A DNA stretch of 64,000 bases from Thermoanaerobacterales bacterium (GTDB lineage Bacteria > Bacillota > Thermosediminibacteria > Thermosediminibacterales > Tepidanaerobacteraceae), in NCBI GenBank assembly GCA_012840135.1, contig DUMA01000003.1, positions 1 to 64,000 of the forward strand. Direction: 5' to 3'. The notes under the pieces were generated by a model that saw only the letters and a program-made list of their open reading frames with translations, was not told the origin of the DNA and ran no database searches. Of this stretch, positions 48,434 to 58,177 are shown in pieces (positions within the stretch are counted from its first letter, which is position 1; every line of letters starts with the position of its first letter). Made by a program: the position numbers and the translations under genes.

Positions 48434-49294
48434 ATGGATATAGTGCGAACTTATAATGATTTCATAACAGAACTTCCACCCTTTGCGGCACCCGTGGTCA
48501 GGGCCGTAGTTGTTATAGTTTTAGCTCTTTTAGTGGTAAAGCTCAGCGAAGGCTTCATAGATCGCTTCTTTTTAATGAAGCGGTATGAAAAGCTACCCTT
48601 GAACAATAATAAGAAGAAAACCCTGACGGGCCTTTTAAAGAGCATAGTCCGGTACGTGACCTATTTTGTAGCTGTGGTGAACTTGCTGGAGCTTTTCGGC
48701 ATAAAGACCGCCTCGCTGTTGACCGCTGCAGGGATCGGGGGCCTGGCAGTGGGCTTCGGAGCTCAGAACCTGGTCAAAGATGTCATATCGGGCTTTTTTA
48801 TAATTTTTGAAGATCAGTACAATGTGGGGGACTATGTGGAGACCGCCGGCGTTGCCGGCACCGTGGAGGATATAGGCATAAGGAGCACCAGACTTCGAGA
48901 CTTCGGAGGCCAGCTCCACATCATACCTAACGGGGAGATAACCAGGGTGACGAACCATTCCCGGGGCCCCATGCGGGCTCTGGTGGATGTCAACATAGCC
49001 TATGAGGAAGACATAGATAAAGCTCTGACGATACTGGAAGATGTGTGCCGGGAGATAAGAAACAAAAGAGAGGATATATTGGAAGGTCCTACCGTGCTGG
49101 GGGTTACAAAGCTGGGGCCTTCGGAGGTGGTGGTGACCATCCTGGCCAAAACTGTCCCCATGCAGCAGTGGAGCGTGGAAAGGGAGATTCGCAGGGCCGT
49201 AAAGGTCAGGCTTGAAAAAGAAGGCATAGAAATCCCGTATCCTAAGATGGTCTATATAAAAAAGGACAGTGAAAAGGAGGATGATATCTCTTGA
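48434..49294 (+). CDS. small-conductance mechanosensitive channel, MscS family
   Basis: 286 residues with three N-terminal membrane segments. The pore helix TM3 is SLLTAAGIGGLAVGFGAQNL, with its small-residue packing face, followed by the beta domain (FEDQYNVGDYVE). It releases solutes on hypo-osmotic shock, like Bacillus YkuT. I take ATG 48434 behind GGTGG; the longer frame from 48389 has no ribosome site. It overlaps the DUF951 start by four bases. Confidence 0.9.
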   Translation: MDIVRTYNDFITELPPFAAPVVRAVVVIVLALLVVKLSEGFIDRFFLMKRYEKLPLNNNKKKTLTGLLKSIVRYVTYFVAVVNLLELFGIKTASLLTAAGIGGLAVGFGAQNLVKDVISGFFIIFEDQYNVGDYVETAGVAGTVEDIGIRSTRLRDFGGQLHIIPNGEITRVTNHSRGPMRALVDVNIAYEEDIDKALTILEDVCREIRNKREDILEGPTVLGVTKLGPSEVVVTILAKTVPMQQWSVEREIRRAVKVRLEKEGIEIPYPKMVYIKKDSEKEDDIS

Positions 49295-49506
49295 ATTTTT
49301 TCGTGGGCGATGTGGTGAAAATGAAAAAGAAGCATCCATGCGGCAGCGATGAATGGGAAATCTGGCGTGTAGGTATGGATTTCGGCATAAAGTGCACGGG
49401 CTGCGGGAGAAAAGTCATGATTCCAAGGCCTAAGTTTGAAAAAGCCGCCAAAAAAATAGTAAGTCGCAAACAGACCGAAGACCTTGAAAAACCCCCTGAT
49501 AAATGA
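49291..49506 (+). CDS. DUF951 protein
   Basis: 71-residue protein of the DUF951 family (FVGDVVKMKKKHPCGSDEWE, GIKCTGCGRKVMIPRPKFEK). The Cys residues suggest a small zinc site. The function is unknown. TTG start behind AAGGAGGATG inside the channel gene. Its position upstream of rpsF is conserved in Clostridia and Bacilli. Confidence 0.88.
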   Translation: MNFFVGDVVKMKKKHPCGSDEWEIWRVGMDFGIKCTGCGRKVMIPRPKFEKAAKKIVSRKQTEDLEKPPDK

Positions 49507-49571
49507 TATAATACGTTCCGAACATCTCTGCTCCGGTACCACCGGGGCCATCAGTCCATGGAGGTGAGAAG

Positions 49572-49859
49572 ATGAGAAACTACGAAGCCCTTTACATCAT
49601 CGACCCCGAACTTGAAGCCGATGCCATAAAGCAATTGGTGGACAAGTTCAAAGGAGTTGTTGAAGAAAAAGGGGGCAGCGTGCAGGAGATTGATGAATGG
49701 GGCAAGAGAAGGCTTGCCTATCCTATCAATCACCGCCGGGAGGGCTACTATGTTCTTATGAACTTTAGTTCAAATCCCGATGCAGCCCAGGACCTGGAAA
49801 GGGTCTTCAAGATAACAAGCGGGCTTATGAGATACCTCATTGTAAAAAAAGAGAAATAA
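49572..49859 (+). CDS. rpsF: 30S ribosomal protein S6
   Basis: 95-residue S6 protein beginning MRNYEALYIIDPELEADAIK, with the GKRRLAYPINHRREGYYVLM core. It binds S18 in the small-subunit platform. First gene of the rpsF-ssb-rpsR operon, with GGAGGTGAGA as ribosome site. Confidence 0.97.
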   Translation: MRNYEALYIIDPELEADAIKQLVDKFKGVVEEKGGSVQEIDEWGKRRLAYPINHRREGYYVLMNFSSNPDAAQDLERVFKITSGLMRYLIVKKEK

Positions 49860-49871
49860 GAGGTGGAAGCC

Positions 49872-50285
49872 TTGAACAAGGTAATTTTGATAGGCAGGCT
49901 TACGAGGGACCCTGAACTCCGGTATACTCCCGCAAACAGCGTGCCGGTGGCCACGTTTACGCTGGCGGTGGACCGCCCCTTTTTAAATCAAAAGGGAGAA
50001 AGGGAAGCGGATTTTATCAGGATCGTGGTGTGGAGAAAACTGGCCGAAAACTGCGCCAACATCCTGAAAAAGGGTCGGCAGGTGGCGGTGTCGGGAAGGC
50101 TGCAGGTTAGATCTTACGACACTCCGGAAGGTCAGCGGCGGTCTGTGACGGAAGTGGTGGCCGATGAGGTTAAATTTCTGGATAAGCCAAAGACGAGCAC
50201 AGAACCCGATTTTGATAGCATAGATGTGAATATGGATTTCGACGGTGTAAATGATGATATTGGAGGAAATGAGGTGCCATTTTGA
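49872..50285 (+). CDS. ssb: single-stranded DNA-binding protein
   Basis: 137-residue SSB with an N-terminal OB fold ([38 protein letters not shown]), a flexible acidic linker and the C-terminal tip GGNEVPF. That ending departs slightly from the usual DDIPF partner-binding tail. The start is TTG 49872 behind AAGAGGTGG. Its stop overlaps the rpsR start (TGATG). Confidence 0.95.
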   Translation: MNKVILIGRLTRDPELRYTPANSVPVATFTLAVDRPFLNQKGEREADFIRIVVWRKLAENCANILKKGRQVAVSGRLQVRSYDTPEGQRRSVTEVVADEVKFLDKPKTSTEPDFDSIDVNMDFDGVNDDIGGNEVPF

Positions 50286-50527
50286 TGAAGACTGAAGGCG
50301 GATTCAAACAAAAAAAAGTCAAGAAGAAAAAGGTATGCAGTTTTTGCATGGATAAAGTGGAAAACATCGACTATAAAGAGTACAATCGCCTGAGAAAGTT
50401 CATAACAGAACGAGGCAAGATCCTGCCCCGTCGCATCACCGGCAATTGTGCAAAGCATCAAAGACAGCTAACTATAGCCATCAAACGGGCAAGAAACATT
50501 GCCCTGCTGCCATTTACTGCAGAATAG
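50285..50527 (+). CDS. rpsR: 30S ribosomal protein S18
   Basis: 80-residue S18 protein with a Cys-containing [20 protein letters not shown] and the conserved [20 protein letters not shown]. The two Cys in the N-terminal part suggest the zinc-binding form. Its ATG overlaps the ssb stop, and an intrinsic terminator starts at its stop codon. Confidence 0.96.
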   Translation: MKTEGGFKQKKVKKKKVCSFCMDKVENIDYKEYNRLRKFITERGKILPRRITGNCAKHQRQLTIAIKRARNIALLPFTAE

Positions 50528-50551
50528 AGAGGGTCTTCCCTCTCTTTTTTT
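50526..50551 (+). terminator. terminator of the rpsF-ssb-rpsR operon
   Basis: Perfect eight-base stem AGAGAGGG/CCCTCTCT with a TCTT loop and six T, beginning at the rpsR stop. Confidence 0.93.
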
Positions 50552-50570
50552 AAGCAGAAGGAGGAGCTTA

Positions 50571-51512
50571 ATGGGACCTGCAAACACCAGATCCATGGTG
50601 GAGGGGGCCATGCTCTCCGCCATAACCATCATCATCAGCCTCATAGCCCTTTACGTGCCTGTTCTGGGCATATTCGCCAGCCTGATATGGCCCGTTCCCA
50701 TTGTCATTTTAGGGATAAGGCATGGTTTGAGGACCAGCATCCTCGCCACTGCGGTGGCGGGAATAGTGGTGGCCATGTTCCAGGGATTTGCCCAGGCCTT
50801 CAATGTGGTACTGGGTTTCGGGCTTCTGGGAGTGGTCATGGGGTGGGCCATAAGAAAAAAATTCAGTCCCTATAAAGTACTTTTTGTCGGCAGTGGAGCT
50901 TCGCTCGTATCCGAAATAGCTCTCATTGTCACTACCATATATATAATGGGTTTTAATCCCATGCAGATGGAGCTGTCTGCCATGAGGGACTCCATAACCA
51001 TGGTGGGAAATATATATAAAAACATGGGTGCAAGCCCCGAAACCGTAAAACAGATTTTGGAAAGTTACGGGAAAATTCTGGATTTCTTTGCCATGGCCAT
51101 TCCAGCCCTGCTGGTAATGTCATCGGTGGTATCGGCTTTCTTGAACTACCAGGTGACCAAACTGATACTTTCCCGCCTCGGGCAAAAGCTGGAAGATTTT
51201 ACTCCTTTCTGGCTGTGGAAGCTTCCGGATTACACCGTTTTTTTCTTCCTGCTAGGAGTGCTCATGAACCTCCTGGAATACTACTGGCCTGTGGGAGTTC
51301 TAAAATCTATAGGCATTAACCTTCAACTCATATTCGGATTTGCCTTTATAATAGAGGGGCTTTCATTGGTGTCTTACTACATGGGCCGATTTAATCTGAA
51401 TAAAATCCTGCGGGTCCTGTTTGTATTTCTGATATTTTTCAACCCCCTGGTATCCCAGATAGTTTTGTGGGCGGGGATGTTTGACATTCTCTTTAATTTC
51501 CGTAAAATTTGA
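50571..51512 (+). CDS. YybS-like DUF2232 membrane protein
   Basis: 313-residue polytopic membrane protein of the DUF2232/YybS family, with about eight hydrophobic segments (MLSAITIIISLIALYVPVLG near the start). The function is unknown, possibly transport-related. Its position before gdpP, rplI and dnaB matches Bacillus. AAGGAGGAG precedes ATG 50571. Confidence 0.85.
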   Translation: MGPANTRSMVEGAMLSAITIIISLIALYVPVLGIFASLIWPVPIVILGIRHGLRTSILATAVAGIVVAMFQGFAQAFNVVLGFGLLGVVMGWAIRKKFSPYKVLFVGSGASLVSEIALIVTTIYIMGFNPMQMELSAMRDSITMVGNIYKNMGASPETVKQILESYGKILDFFAMAIPALLVMSSVVSAFLNYQVTKLILSRLGQKLEDFTPFWLWKLPDYTVFFFLLGVLMNLLEYYWPVGVLKSIGINLQLIFGFAFIIEGLSLVSYYMGRFNLNKILRVLFVFLIFFNPLVSQIVLWAGMFDILFNFRKI

Positions 51513-51534
51513 TTCTTCGTTGAGAGGGATTTTT

Positions 51535-53517
51535 ATGTCCGGTCGTAAGGATTTTAATGTCCTTATATTTGCTCTCTTTATCCTTGCCGTTGAAATCATC
51601 ATCTTCATTTTCATAAAACCATGGATGGCTATTGCTTTGTTGCCGGCATTTGTACCGCTTTTGTTTTATGTGATGGACAGGATGAAAGGCAAAAAGCGGG
51701 AATGGCCAGAACTGCTCTATCCCGAAGCTGCCACGAGGCAGATTTTCTGGAGGGAGATCTTTTATAATTTTCAGGAGCCCGTAGCCATCGTTGACGATAA
51801 GGAAAAGATCTACTGGGAAAATAAAGCCTTTTCATCCCTCTTTGAAACGAAGAAACCCGGGGGGACACTATCGGATCTGATTTCTGCGGAAGATGCAAGG
51901 GCTTTGACGCAGGACCAGGCCAGGATAGAAATAAAGCTGAAGGGCAGGATGTATTCCGTTAAAAGCAGACTCTATGAGACAAATGGAAAAATGCGCGGCC
52001 GAAAGTTTAATGTTTTGTTTTTTGAAGACATTACCGAACTTTTTGAGCTCAAAAAAAAGTCTAACGAGGAAAAGCCAGCCATCATATATATACAGATAGA
52101 CAACTTCGACGAGATCATGGCAGCGTGTCCCGACGAAAACCGCCCCGAACTTTTAGCAAGGATTGACAAGATAGTAACCCAGTGGGTACAGAGTCTGAAC
52201 GGTTTTGTTAAAAAATACGAGAGCGATAAATTCATAGCACTGCTTAGCCTGAAAGAGCTGAATCGCGCGGAAGAGAGCAAGTTTTCCATTCTGGAGGATA
52301 TAAAGGAAATAAAGGTAAAACCTGCCATGCCGGTCACCATCAGCATGGGTATAGCCTGCGGCCAGCCATCGCTCCTTGAGGTCAACAAAACAGCCCAGAA
52401 TGCACTGGAATTATGCCTGGGGAGGGGCGGCGACCAGGCGGTACTGAAGGCTGAAGGTAAGACTTATTTTTACGGCGGGAAAACAAAAGAACTGGAAAAG
52501 TACAGCAGGGTGAGGGCGAGAGTGATATCCCATGCCCTGAGAGACCTCATGGAAGAATCGGACATGGTCCTGGTGCTGGGCCATGAGTTTCTTGACATGG
52601 ATGCCCTCGGAGCCGGTATAGGCCTGGTAACGGCGGCCCGGAGCCTGGGCAAGGCAGGGTACATCATACTTTCTCCGGAGCAGAGTCCTTCGGTGGAATC
52701 CCTCATGGATCTTCTCGCAAGCGATGAAGAATTGAAAAAATCTTTCCTCAGGGAAGAAGAAGCTATGGCGAGGATGACTAAAAAGACTCTCGCCATCGTG
52801 GCAGATACCCACAGGCCGTCCCTGTGTCTTTCCCAGGGCGTGCTTCGCAAAGCCGAAAAGGTGGTGGTAATAGACCACCACAGGAGGGGCGAAGAGTTCA
52901 TCGATAAGGCTTTTCTGGTATATCTGGAACCCTATGCATCTTCCACCAGCGAAATGGTGACCGAATTGATCGAATACATGGGCGAAGAAGTAAAGTTGAC
53001 GCCCCTTTCGGCCACCGCCCTGCTTTCGGGGATAGCGGTGGATACCAGAAACTTTGCCTTCAAGACCGGTGTCCGCACTTTCGAGGCCGCATCCTTTCTG
53101 AGGCGGCTGGGGGCCGACCCCACCACGGTTTACAAGTTATTCCAGGAAGACATGGATACTGTAAATGCCAGGGCTGAAGTGGTAAAGAGAGCCCAGCAGC
53201 CCTTTGAGCACATTGCCATATCCTATTATGAAGAAAAGCCCAAAAATCCTTCCCTCTCAGCAGCGCAAGCCGCCAACAGCCTTTTGGAGATTAAGGGCGT
53301 TTACGCTTCCTTTGTGCTGGTGCCTACAGAGGAGGGCCTGTCCATCAGCGGCAGGTCTTTAGGAAATGTGAATGTTCAAAGAATCCTCGAAAAGCTGGGG
53401 GGCGGAGGCCACATGACGGTAGCCGGCGCCCAGCTGAAAGATACGGACCTGAAAGGTGCCATTGAGAAACTGAAAACTGCGATTTTAGAGTATTTAAAAG
53501 AGGGTGATGCCACATGA
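51535..53517 (+). CDS. gdpP: cyclic-di-AMP phosphodiesterase GdpP
   Basis: 660 residues in the GdpP arrangement. Two membrane helices come first ([19 protein letters not shown]), then a PAS-like domain ([20 protein letters not shown]), a degenerate GGDEF domain and a DHH-DHHA1 phosphodiesterase. DHH motifs are seen in [20 protein letters not shown] and VVIDHHRRG, with the C-terminal [11 protein letters not shown]. GdpP degrades c-di-AMP to pApA. The end overlaps rplI by four bases. I start at ATG 51535 behind GAGAGGGA. Confidence 0.93.
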   Translation: MSGRKDFNVLIFALFILAVEIIIFIFIKPWMAIALLPAFVPLLFYVMDRMKGKKREWPELLYPEAATRQIFWREIFYNFQEPVAIVDDKEKIYWENKAFSSLFETKKPGGTLSDLISAEDARALTQDQARIEIKLKGRMYSVKSRLYETNGKMRGRKFNVLFFEDITELFELKKKSNEEKPAIIYIQIDNFDEIMAACPDENRPELLARIDKIVTQWVQSLNGFVKKYESDKFIALLSLKELNRAEESKFSILEDIKEIKVKPAMPVTISMGIACGQPSLLEVNKTAQNALELCLGRGGDQAVLKAEGKTYFYGGKTKELEKYSRVRARVISHALRDLMEESDMVLVLGHEFLDMDALGAGIGLVTAARSLGKAGYIILSPEQSPSVESLMDLLASDEELKKSFLREEEAMARMTKKTLAIVADTHRPSLCLSQGVLRKAEKVVVIDHHRRGEEFIDKAFLVYLEPYASSTSEMVTELIEYMGEEVKLTPLSATALLSGIAVDTRNFAFKTGVRTFEAASFLRRLGADPTTVYKLFQEDMDTVNARAEVVKRAQQPFEHIAISYYEEKPKNPSLSAAQAANSLLEIKGVYASFVLVPTEEGLSISGRSLGNVNVQRILEKLGGGGHMTVAGAQLKDTDLKGAIEKLKTAILEYLKEGDAT

Positions 53518-53960
53518 AGGTAATACTTTTGAAAGATGTAAAAGATATAGGAGTAAAGGGCGAGGTGGTGAATGTTGCCGAGGGCTATGCAAGAAATTAT
53601 CTTTTCCCCAGGAAAATGGCGGCGGAAGCTACCGAAGCGGGATTAAGGCAGTTGGAACAGGAAAAGAAAGCTCAGGAAAAAAAGAGGGAAAAGGAAAAGC
53701 AGATAGCCATCCGGCAGGCCGAAATGCTGGCCAAAACCCATTTGACGCTGAAGGTCAAGGCTGGCGAGCAGGGAAAACTTTTCGGTTCCATCACCTCCAA
53801 GGACATTTCGGAAGCTCTTAAAGAGCAGTACAATATAGATATAGACAAAAGGAAGATAGAACTTTCAAGCCCCATAAAATCGGTGGGGGACTATGAGGTT
53901 ACCATCAAGCTTGCACCCGAGGTGGAAACAAAAATATTATTGAAAATAATTGAAGGGTGA
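53514..53960 (+). CDS. rplI: 50S ribosomal protein L9
   Basis: 148-residue L9 with the N-terminal domain [20 protein letters not shown] and [16 protein letters not shown], a long connecting helix rich in Lys and Glu, and a C-terminal domain ([16 protein letters not shown]). It lies between gdpP and dnaB, overlapping gdpP, as in Bacillus. Confidence 0.96.
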   Translation: MKVILLKDVKDIGVKGEVVNVAEGYARNYLFPRKMAAEATEAGLRQLEQEKKAQEKKREKEKQIAIRQAEMLAKTHLTLKVKAGEQGKLFGSITSKDISEALKEQYNIDIDKRKIELSSPIKSVGDYEVTIKLAPEVETKILLKIIEG

Positions 53961-53964
53961 TTGC

Positions 53965-55305
53965 ATGGATAACTTAAAAGTTCCTCCATACAACCTTGAA
54001 GCGGAGCAGTCGGTACTGGGTTCCATGCTGCTTTCAAAAGACGCCATATTTGTGGCGGTGGAGCGCTTAAAAGGCGAAGATTTTTATAAGGAATCCCACC
54101 GCAGGATCTTTGAAGTGCTGGTAGAACTCAACGAAAACCGTGAGCCCGTAGACCTGATAACCGTTTCCGAAGCCCTCCGCTCAAAGAAGCTGCTGGAGCA
54201 GGTGGGCGGGATAACCTATCTTACCACCCTTACCGAAATCGTTCCCACCGCGGCCAACATTGCTCATTACTGCAGCATTGTTGAGGAAAAAGCACTGTTG
54301 CGCAAACTTATCAGCACATCCTCCCAGATTATGTCCATGGCTTATGACTCAAAGGAAAATGCAGAACAGGTGCTGGATGAAGCCGAGCGCATGATTTTTG
54401 AAATCGTTCAGAAAAGACGGGTAGAAAATTTTTACCATATCAAGGATATTCTTCTGGATACCTTTGAACGCATAGAACAGCTTTACAATTCCGAGGGAGG
54501 CATAACAGGAGTGCCCACGGGGTTCCCTGACCTGGATGAAATGACTTCAGGCCTGCAGCCCTCGGATCTCATCCTGATTGCCGCCAGGCCCAGCATGGGC
54601 AAAACATCCTTCGCTCTGAACATTGCCGCCAATGCTGCCATAAGATATAAAGTTCCGGTGGCCATTTTCAGCCTGGAAATGTCAAAAGAGCAGTTGGTTC
54701 AAAGGCTTCTCTGTGCCGAGTCCAATGTGGACAGCCACAGGCTCCGCACCGGAAAGCTTGAGGAAGACGATTGGCCCCGCCTGGCAAGGGCCATGGGGCC
54801 GCTTTCCCAGGCTCCCATATATATCGACGACACGCCGGGGATAACTTCTCTGGAGCTTAGAGCCAAGGCTCGAAGGCTTAAAGCCGAAAAAGGGCTAGGT
54901 CTCATAATGATAGACTATCTGCAGCTCATGTCGGGGAAGGGCAACTCAGAAAACCGTCAGCAGGAAATATCCGACATATCGAGGTCATTAAAGGCCCTGG
55001 CCAGGGAACTGTCGGTGCCGGTGGTGGCTCTGTCCCAGCTTTCCAGGGCGCCGGAAATAAGGTCGGACCACCGCCCCATCCTCAGCGACTTGAGGGAATC
55101 CGGCAGCCAGGAACAGGACTCCGATGTGGTGGCCTTTTTGTACAGGGATGATTATTACAACCCCGATACCGAGAAAAAGAATATTGCGGAGGTCATCATA
55201 GCAAAGCAGCGAAACGGTCCTACGGGAGTCGTGGAATTGGTGTGGCTTTCAAAATTTACAAAATTCGCCAGCCTGGAAAAATTCCGCCAGAGCCAGTCGG
55301 GCTGA
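53965..55305 (+). CDS. dnaB: replicative DNA helicase DnaB
   Basis: 446-residue hexameric helicase (DnaC in Bacillus naming). The N-terminal domain starts VPPYNLEAEQSVLGSMLLSK. Walker A is ILIAARPSMGKTSFALNIA and Walker B is LGLIMIDYLQLMSGKG, with the DLRESGSQEQDSDVVAFLYR signature later. No intein is present. I start at ATG 53965 behind GAAGGGTG. The DciA-like protein at 14145 may be its loader. Confidence 0.96.
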   Translation: MDNLKVPPYNLEAEQSVLGSMLLSKDAIFVAVERLKGEDFYKESHRRIFEVLVELNENREPVDLITVSEALRSKKLLEQVGGITYLTTLTEIVPTAANIAHYCSIVEEKALLRKLISTSSQIMSMAYDSKENAEQVLDEAERMIFEIVQKRRVENFYHIKDILLDTFERIEQLYNSEGGITGVPTGFPDLDEMTSGLQPSDLILIAARPSMGKTSFALNIAANAAIRYKVPVAIFSLEMSKEQLVQRLLCAESNVDSHRLRTGKLEEDDWPRLARAMGPLSQAPIYIDDTPGITSLELRAKARRLKAEKGLGLIMIDYLQLMSGKGNSENRQQEISDISRSLKALARELSVPVVALSQLSRAPEIRSDHRPILSDLRESGSQEQDSDVVAFLYRDDYYNPDTEKKNIAEVIIAKQRNGPTGVVELVWLSKFTKFASLEKFRQSQSG

Positions 55306-55321
55306 TCACAAGCTTCGAGGT

Positions 55322-55354
55322 ACAGAGCTCGAGGTTCGAAAGCCTCGAGCCTGT
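55322..55354 (+). other. strong hairpin between dnaB and the Crp gene
   Basis: ACAG-GCTCGAGG (55322-55334, one bulge) pairs with CCTCGAGC-CTGT (55343-55354). No T tract follows, so it is not a classical terminator. A shorter CTTCGAGGT sequence just upstream resembles one arm. It may protect the mRNA end or be a small repeat element. Confidence 0.45.
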
Positions 55355-55456
55355 GGCCTGATATTGCGAAGTTTTTCCGTTTTAGATTCAAAACTGGAGG
55401 TCGGGGACGATTGATTCCATGGGCCTCAAAAGAGGGGGTACATTGAAGGTTATATT

Positions 55457-56134
55457 ATGGAACGGGAGATTTTAAAGAAAATCCCTATTTTTTCGGGGCT
55501 GTCCGATGATGAGCTGGGGAAAATCAAGGAACTGGTGCAGACGGCAAGATTCAGAAAAGGCGCTGTGATTTTCCAGGAAGGCGACCCTGGAGAAGCGGTA
55601 TATTTCGTCAAATTCGGCAAAATAAAAATTTACAAATCCGATGAGGAAGGGCGGGAATATATAGTCCATATTTTCCAGGAGGGCGATGTCTTCGCAGAAG
55701 CCGTGCTTTTAGGCGGCGCTTCATATCCGGCCAGCGCCGAAGCTGTGGAAGATTCCATCGTGGGATTTATAAAAAACAGCGACCTTGAAAAACTTATAAG
55801 CCAGAACCTGCAGATAGCCCTGAAAATTATCAAGATCATGGCGGGACGCCTTCGGGAAACCCAGGAACAGATAAGAAACCTGGCCTTCAGGGATACTTAT
55901 GATAGGACCGCCTGCATGCTCCATAAGATATGCCTGGACTACGGTCAGAGAACCCAGAACGGCATCGAGGTGGATCTGCCCTTCACCCGGCAGGAAATGG
56001 CGGCTCTGGTGGGCACTTCCCGGGAGACCGTGACAAGGGTCTTGAGCGATATGAAAAAGAACGGAATAATAGATATGACCAGGCAGAAAATAATTGTGCT
56101 GAACGAAAAGAAGTTGATGAGATGTATCAGATAA
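55457..56134 (+). CDS. Crp/Fnr family transcription regulator
   Basis: 225 residues: an N-terminal cyclic-nucleotide-binding-type beta roll (FRKGAVIFQEGDPGEAVYFV, GREYIVHIFQEGDVFAEAVL) and a C-terminal winged helix-turn-helix (FTRQEMAALVGTSRETVTRV). The N-terminus lacks the Cys cluster of oxygen sensors of the Fnr type. Its effector is unknown. It begins the accessory region to the right of dnaB and could control metabolic genes there. Confidence 0.88.
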   Translation: MEREILKKIPIFSGLSDDELGKIKELVQTARFRKGAVIFQEGDPGEAVYFVKFGKIKIYKSDEEGREYIVHIFQEGDVFAEAVLLGGASYPASAEAVEDSIVGFIKNSDLEKLISQNLQIALKIIKIMAGRLRETQEQIRNLAFRDTYDRTACMLHKICLDYGQRTQNGIEVDLPFTRQEMAALVGTSRETVTRVLSDMKKNGIIDMTRQKIIVLNEKKLMRCIR

Positions 56135-56169
56135 TGTTATTAAAAATCTTTGTAAAATTTTTTTTGCTT

Positions 56170-56196
56170 GCAGGAATTTTTTAATCTGTGTAGAAT
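56170..56196 (+). promoter_or_regulatory. sigma-H-like promoter of the first GntR gene
   Basis: GCAGGAATT (56170-56178), 11 bases, GTAGAAT (56190-56196). It fits RnAGGAwWW, 11-12 bases, RnnGAAT exactly. The GntR start lies 47 bases downstream. The same element, with near-identical flanks, occurs before the second GntR gene at 61830. Confidence 0.6.
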
Positions 56197-56212
56197 TATA
56201 AATATTGAGAAA

Positions 56213-56227
56213 TGGGATACAGGATTC
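56213..56227 (+). promoter_or_regulatory. imperfect GGGATAC element before the first GntR gene
   Basis: TGGGATACAGGATTC has one good half-site (TGGGATAC) and a degenerate second half. It lies between the sigma-H-like promoter and the GntR start, a position suited to autorepression. Compare the palindromes at 56991 and 60177. Confidence 0.4.
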
Positions 56228-56242
56228 AAATGAGGTGCAAAT

Positions 56243-56938
56243 ATGACTGAAAAAGAAAGCTTGAGAATTGACGACTACAAGACAGTGAGGGATGCCGTTT
56301 TCGAGAGGTTGAGGAAAGCCATATTAAATGGATATTTTAAGCCAGGAGAGAGGCTCGTGGAAAGTCAGATAGCAGAGGAAATGGGGGTAAGCCGGACTCC
56401 TGTAAGGGAGGCCATAAGAAGGCTGGAAATAGAAAAGCTGGTGGTGAATCTGCCTAGAAAGGGCGTAATGGTAGCTCCTATAAATGAATCCCAGGTGAAG
56501 GAGATTTTCAATATCCGGGGTGCTCTCGAAGGCCTGGCTGTAAAACTGGCTATTGATAATATCGATTCAAAGACCTTGAGGCAAATGGAAGAAATCCTGC
56601 AGGAAATGGACCAAGCCATTAAAAAGGGCGATCTCGACAAAGAAGTGGAATGCAATACACGCTTTCACGATTGCATCTTGAACGCTTCCAAAAGTCCCAA
56701 ACTTTCGGAATTGCTCCGAAACATTCACGACCAGATTCAAAGGTTCAGACACAAGTCTCTATCGGTGGAGGGCAGGCCCCAAATTGCACTTTCGGAACAT
56801 AACGATATACTGCAAGCTATTAAGGAAAAAGATAAGAGCAAGGCCGAACAGTTGATCAAAAATCATATTGAAAATGCTGGAAAGGCTCTCCTGAAAAAAA
56901 TCCATGAAGAAGATAGCATTAAGGTCCTGTCGCAATAA
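56243..56938 (+). CDS. GntR-family regulator with FCD domain (first copy)
   Basis: 231 residues: an N-terminal winged helix (VFERLRKAILNGYFKPGERL, EEMGVSRTPVREAIRRLE) and a C-terminal helical FCD ligand domain of the FadR type. FCD domains bind carboxylic acids, often through a metal held by Asp and His; H-containing CNTRFHDCIL and LSEHNDIL fit those positions. It lies directly upstream of the TctCBA genes and likely senses their substrate. It is paralogous to the regulator at 61952. Confidence 0.9.
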   Translation: MTEKESLRIDDYKTVRDAVFERLRKAILNGYFKPGERLVESQIAEEMGVSRTPVREAIRRLEIEKLVVNLPRKGVMVAPINESQVKEIFNIRGALEGLAVKLAIDNIDSKTLRQMEEILQEMDQAIKKGDLDKEVECNTRFHDCILNASKSPKLSELLRNIHDQIQRFRHKSLSVEGRPQIALSEHNDILQAIKEKDKSKAEQLIKNHIENAGKALLKKIHEEDSIKVLSQ

Positions 56939-56990
56939 AAAAGATAAAAAGCTATAATAGAGGCGGCCAGGGATTTTCCCTCAATTTTTA

Positions 56991-57007
56991 TGGGATACAG
57001 TATCCTA
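56991..57007 (+). promoter_or_regulatory. palindromic operator candidate before tctC
   Basis: TGGGATACAGTATCCTA; the inner 13 bases GGATACAGTATCC are a perfect palindrome around a central A. It lies about 90 bases before the TctC start, after a TATAAT at 56953-56958 that may be the -10 box. It closely matches the element at 60177, which supports a shared regulator. Confidence 0.6.
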
Positions 57008-57095
57008 AATGGCCAAATATTCGGGAGGTGATAAATGGAATATAATATTTTTTAAACCAAGAAAAATATTCAAAAAAATGGGAGGTGTCAATTTC

Positions 57096-58103
57096 GTGAA
57101 TAAGTTAAAAATCTTCCGGCTTTGTTTGATCACTGTTTTGGTTCTCTGTGTAATCACTTTTGCAGCATCCTGCGGTTCTCAAAAGGCGGAATCTCCAAAA
57201 CAGGAACAGCAGCAACAAAAAATAAACTTTCCTGAAAAACCCATCAGCCTTGTTGTTTGGGGATCTCCGGGAGGTGGCAGTGATGTATTCGGCAGAACCC
57301 TGGCCAAGGCGGCGGAACCTATCCTGGGCAAGCCTATAGTGGTGGAAAATAAGCCGGGTGGTGGCGGAGCCACAGCCATGGCTTACCTGGCAAGTCAGAA
57401 GCCCGATGGCTATACCCTTCTGGCGGTTACTACAAATTATGTGTTGACACCGCTTACAAAAAACACTCCCAACACATATAAGGATTTTGATCCGATAATC
57501 ATGATAGGTCGTGACGCCACAATGACCGCTGTAAGGGCCGGGGGAGAAATCAAGAGCATTGAAGATCTTGTGACAATAGGGAAGAACAAGAATCTAAAAT
57601 GGGGGACCTTTGGAGTAGGTACCACCGATCATGTGGCAGCAGCCCTCTTTCAAAAGGCTACCGGTATAAAAGTGGACTTTGTACCTTTTGAAGGCGGCGG
57701 TGAAGCTATGGCCGCACTCCTTGGTGGGCATGTAGATGTATTAAACGGCAATCCCAGCGAAATATCCAGCCAGCTTGAAGCAGGGCAGCTGAAAGGTATC
57801 GGGGTTTTCAGCGCCGAAAGGCTTCAGGACTACAGCGATGTTCCTACATATAAGGAAAAAGGCTACGATATAATTGTGGAGACATGGAGGGGAATAGTGG
57901 CTCCCAAAGGAGTTCCCGAAGAAATAAAGGGAGTGCTCTTTGAAGGTTTTAAAAAGGCTCTGGACGACCCCGTGATGAAGGATTACTACAAGAAAAACAA
58001 TATTATTGAAGAAATCAAAAACGGTAACGAGTTTTATGATTTTATCGAGCAGCAAAATGAGTTTTACAAGAAAACTCTGACCGAAATGGGCCTTATTAAA
58101 TAA
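57096..58103 (+). CDS. tctC: tripartite tricarboxylate transporter substrate-binding lipoprotein TctC
   Basis: 335 residues. The signal peptide ends with a lipobox (ITFAASCGS), so it is anchored outside the membrane. The mature part follows the Bug/TctC pattern: INFPEKPISLVVWGSPGGGS, VVENKPGGGGATAMAYLAS, KPDGYTLL and VAPKGVPEE. It captures an organic acid for TctAB. I place the start at GTG 57096, behind GGGAGGTG; the longer reading from 57009 includes the operator region. The ligand cannot be read from the sequence. Confidence 0.92.
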   Translation: MNKLKIFRLCLITVLVLCVITFAASCGSQKAESPKQEQQQQKINFPEKPISLVVWGSPGGGSDVFGRTLAKAAEPILGKPIVVENKPGGGGATAMAYLASQKPDGYTLLAVTTNYVLTPLTKNTPNTYKDFDPIIMIGRDATMTAVRAGGEIKSIEDLVTIGKNKNLKWGTFGVGTTDHVAAALFQKATGIKVDFVPFEGGGEAMAALLGGHVDVLNGNPSEISSQLEAGQLKGIGVFSAERLQDYSDVPTYKEKGYDIIVETWRGIVAPKGVPEEIKGVLFEGFKKALDDPVMKDYYKKNNIIEEIKNGNEFYDFIEQQNEFYKKTLTEMGLIK

Positions 58104-58177
58104 GGTATACCGTGACCGGCAGCAAGGTGCGCACCAAGCTGCCGGCGCGGCTCTAATAAAAAGCAGGGAAGGAAGAG

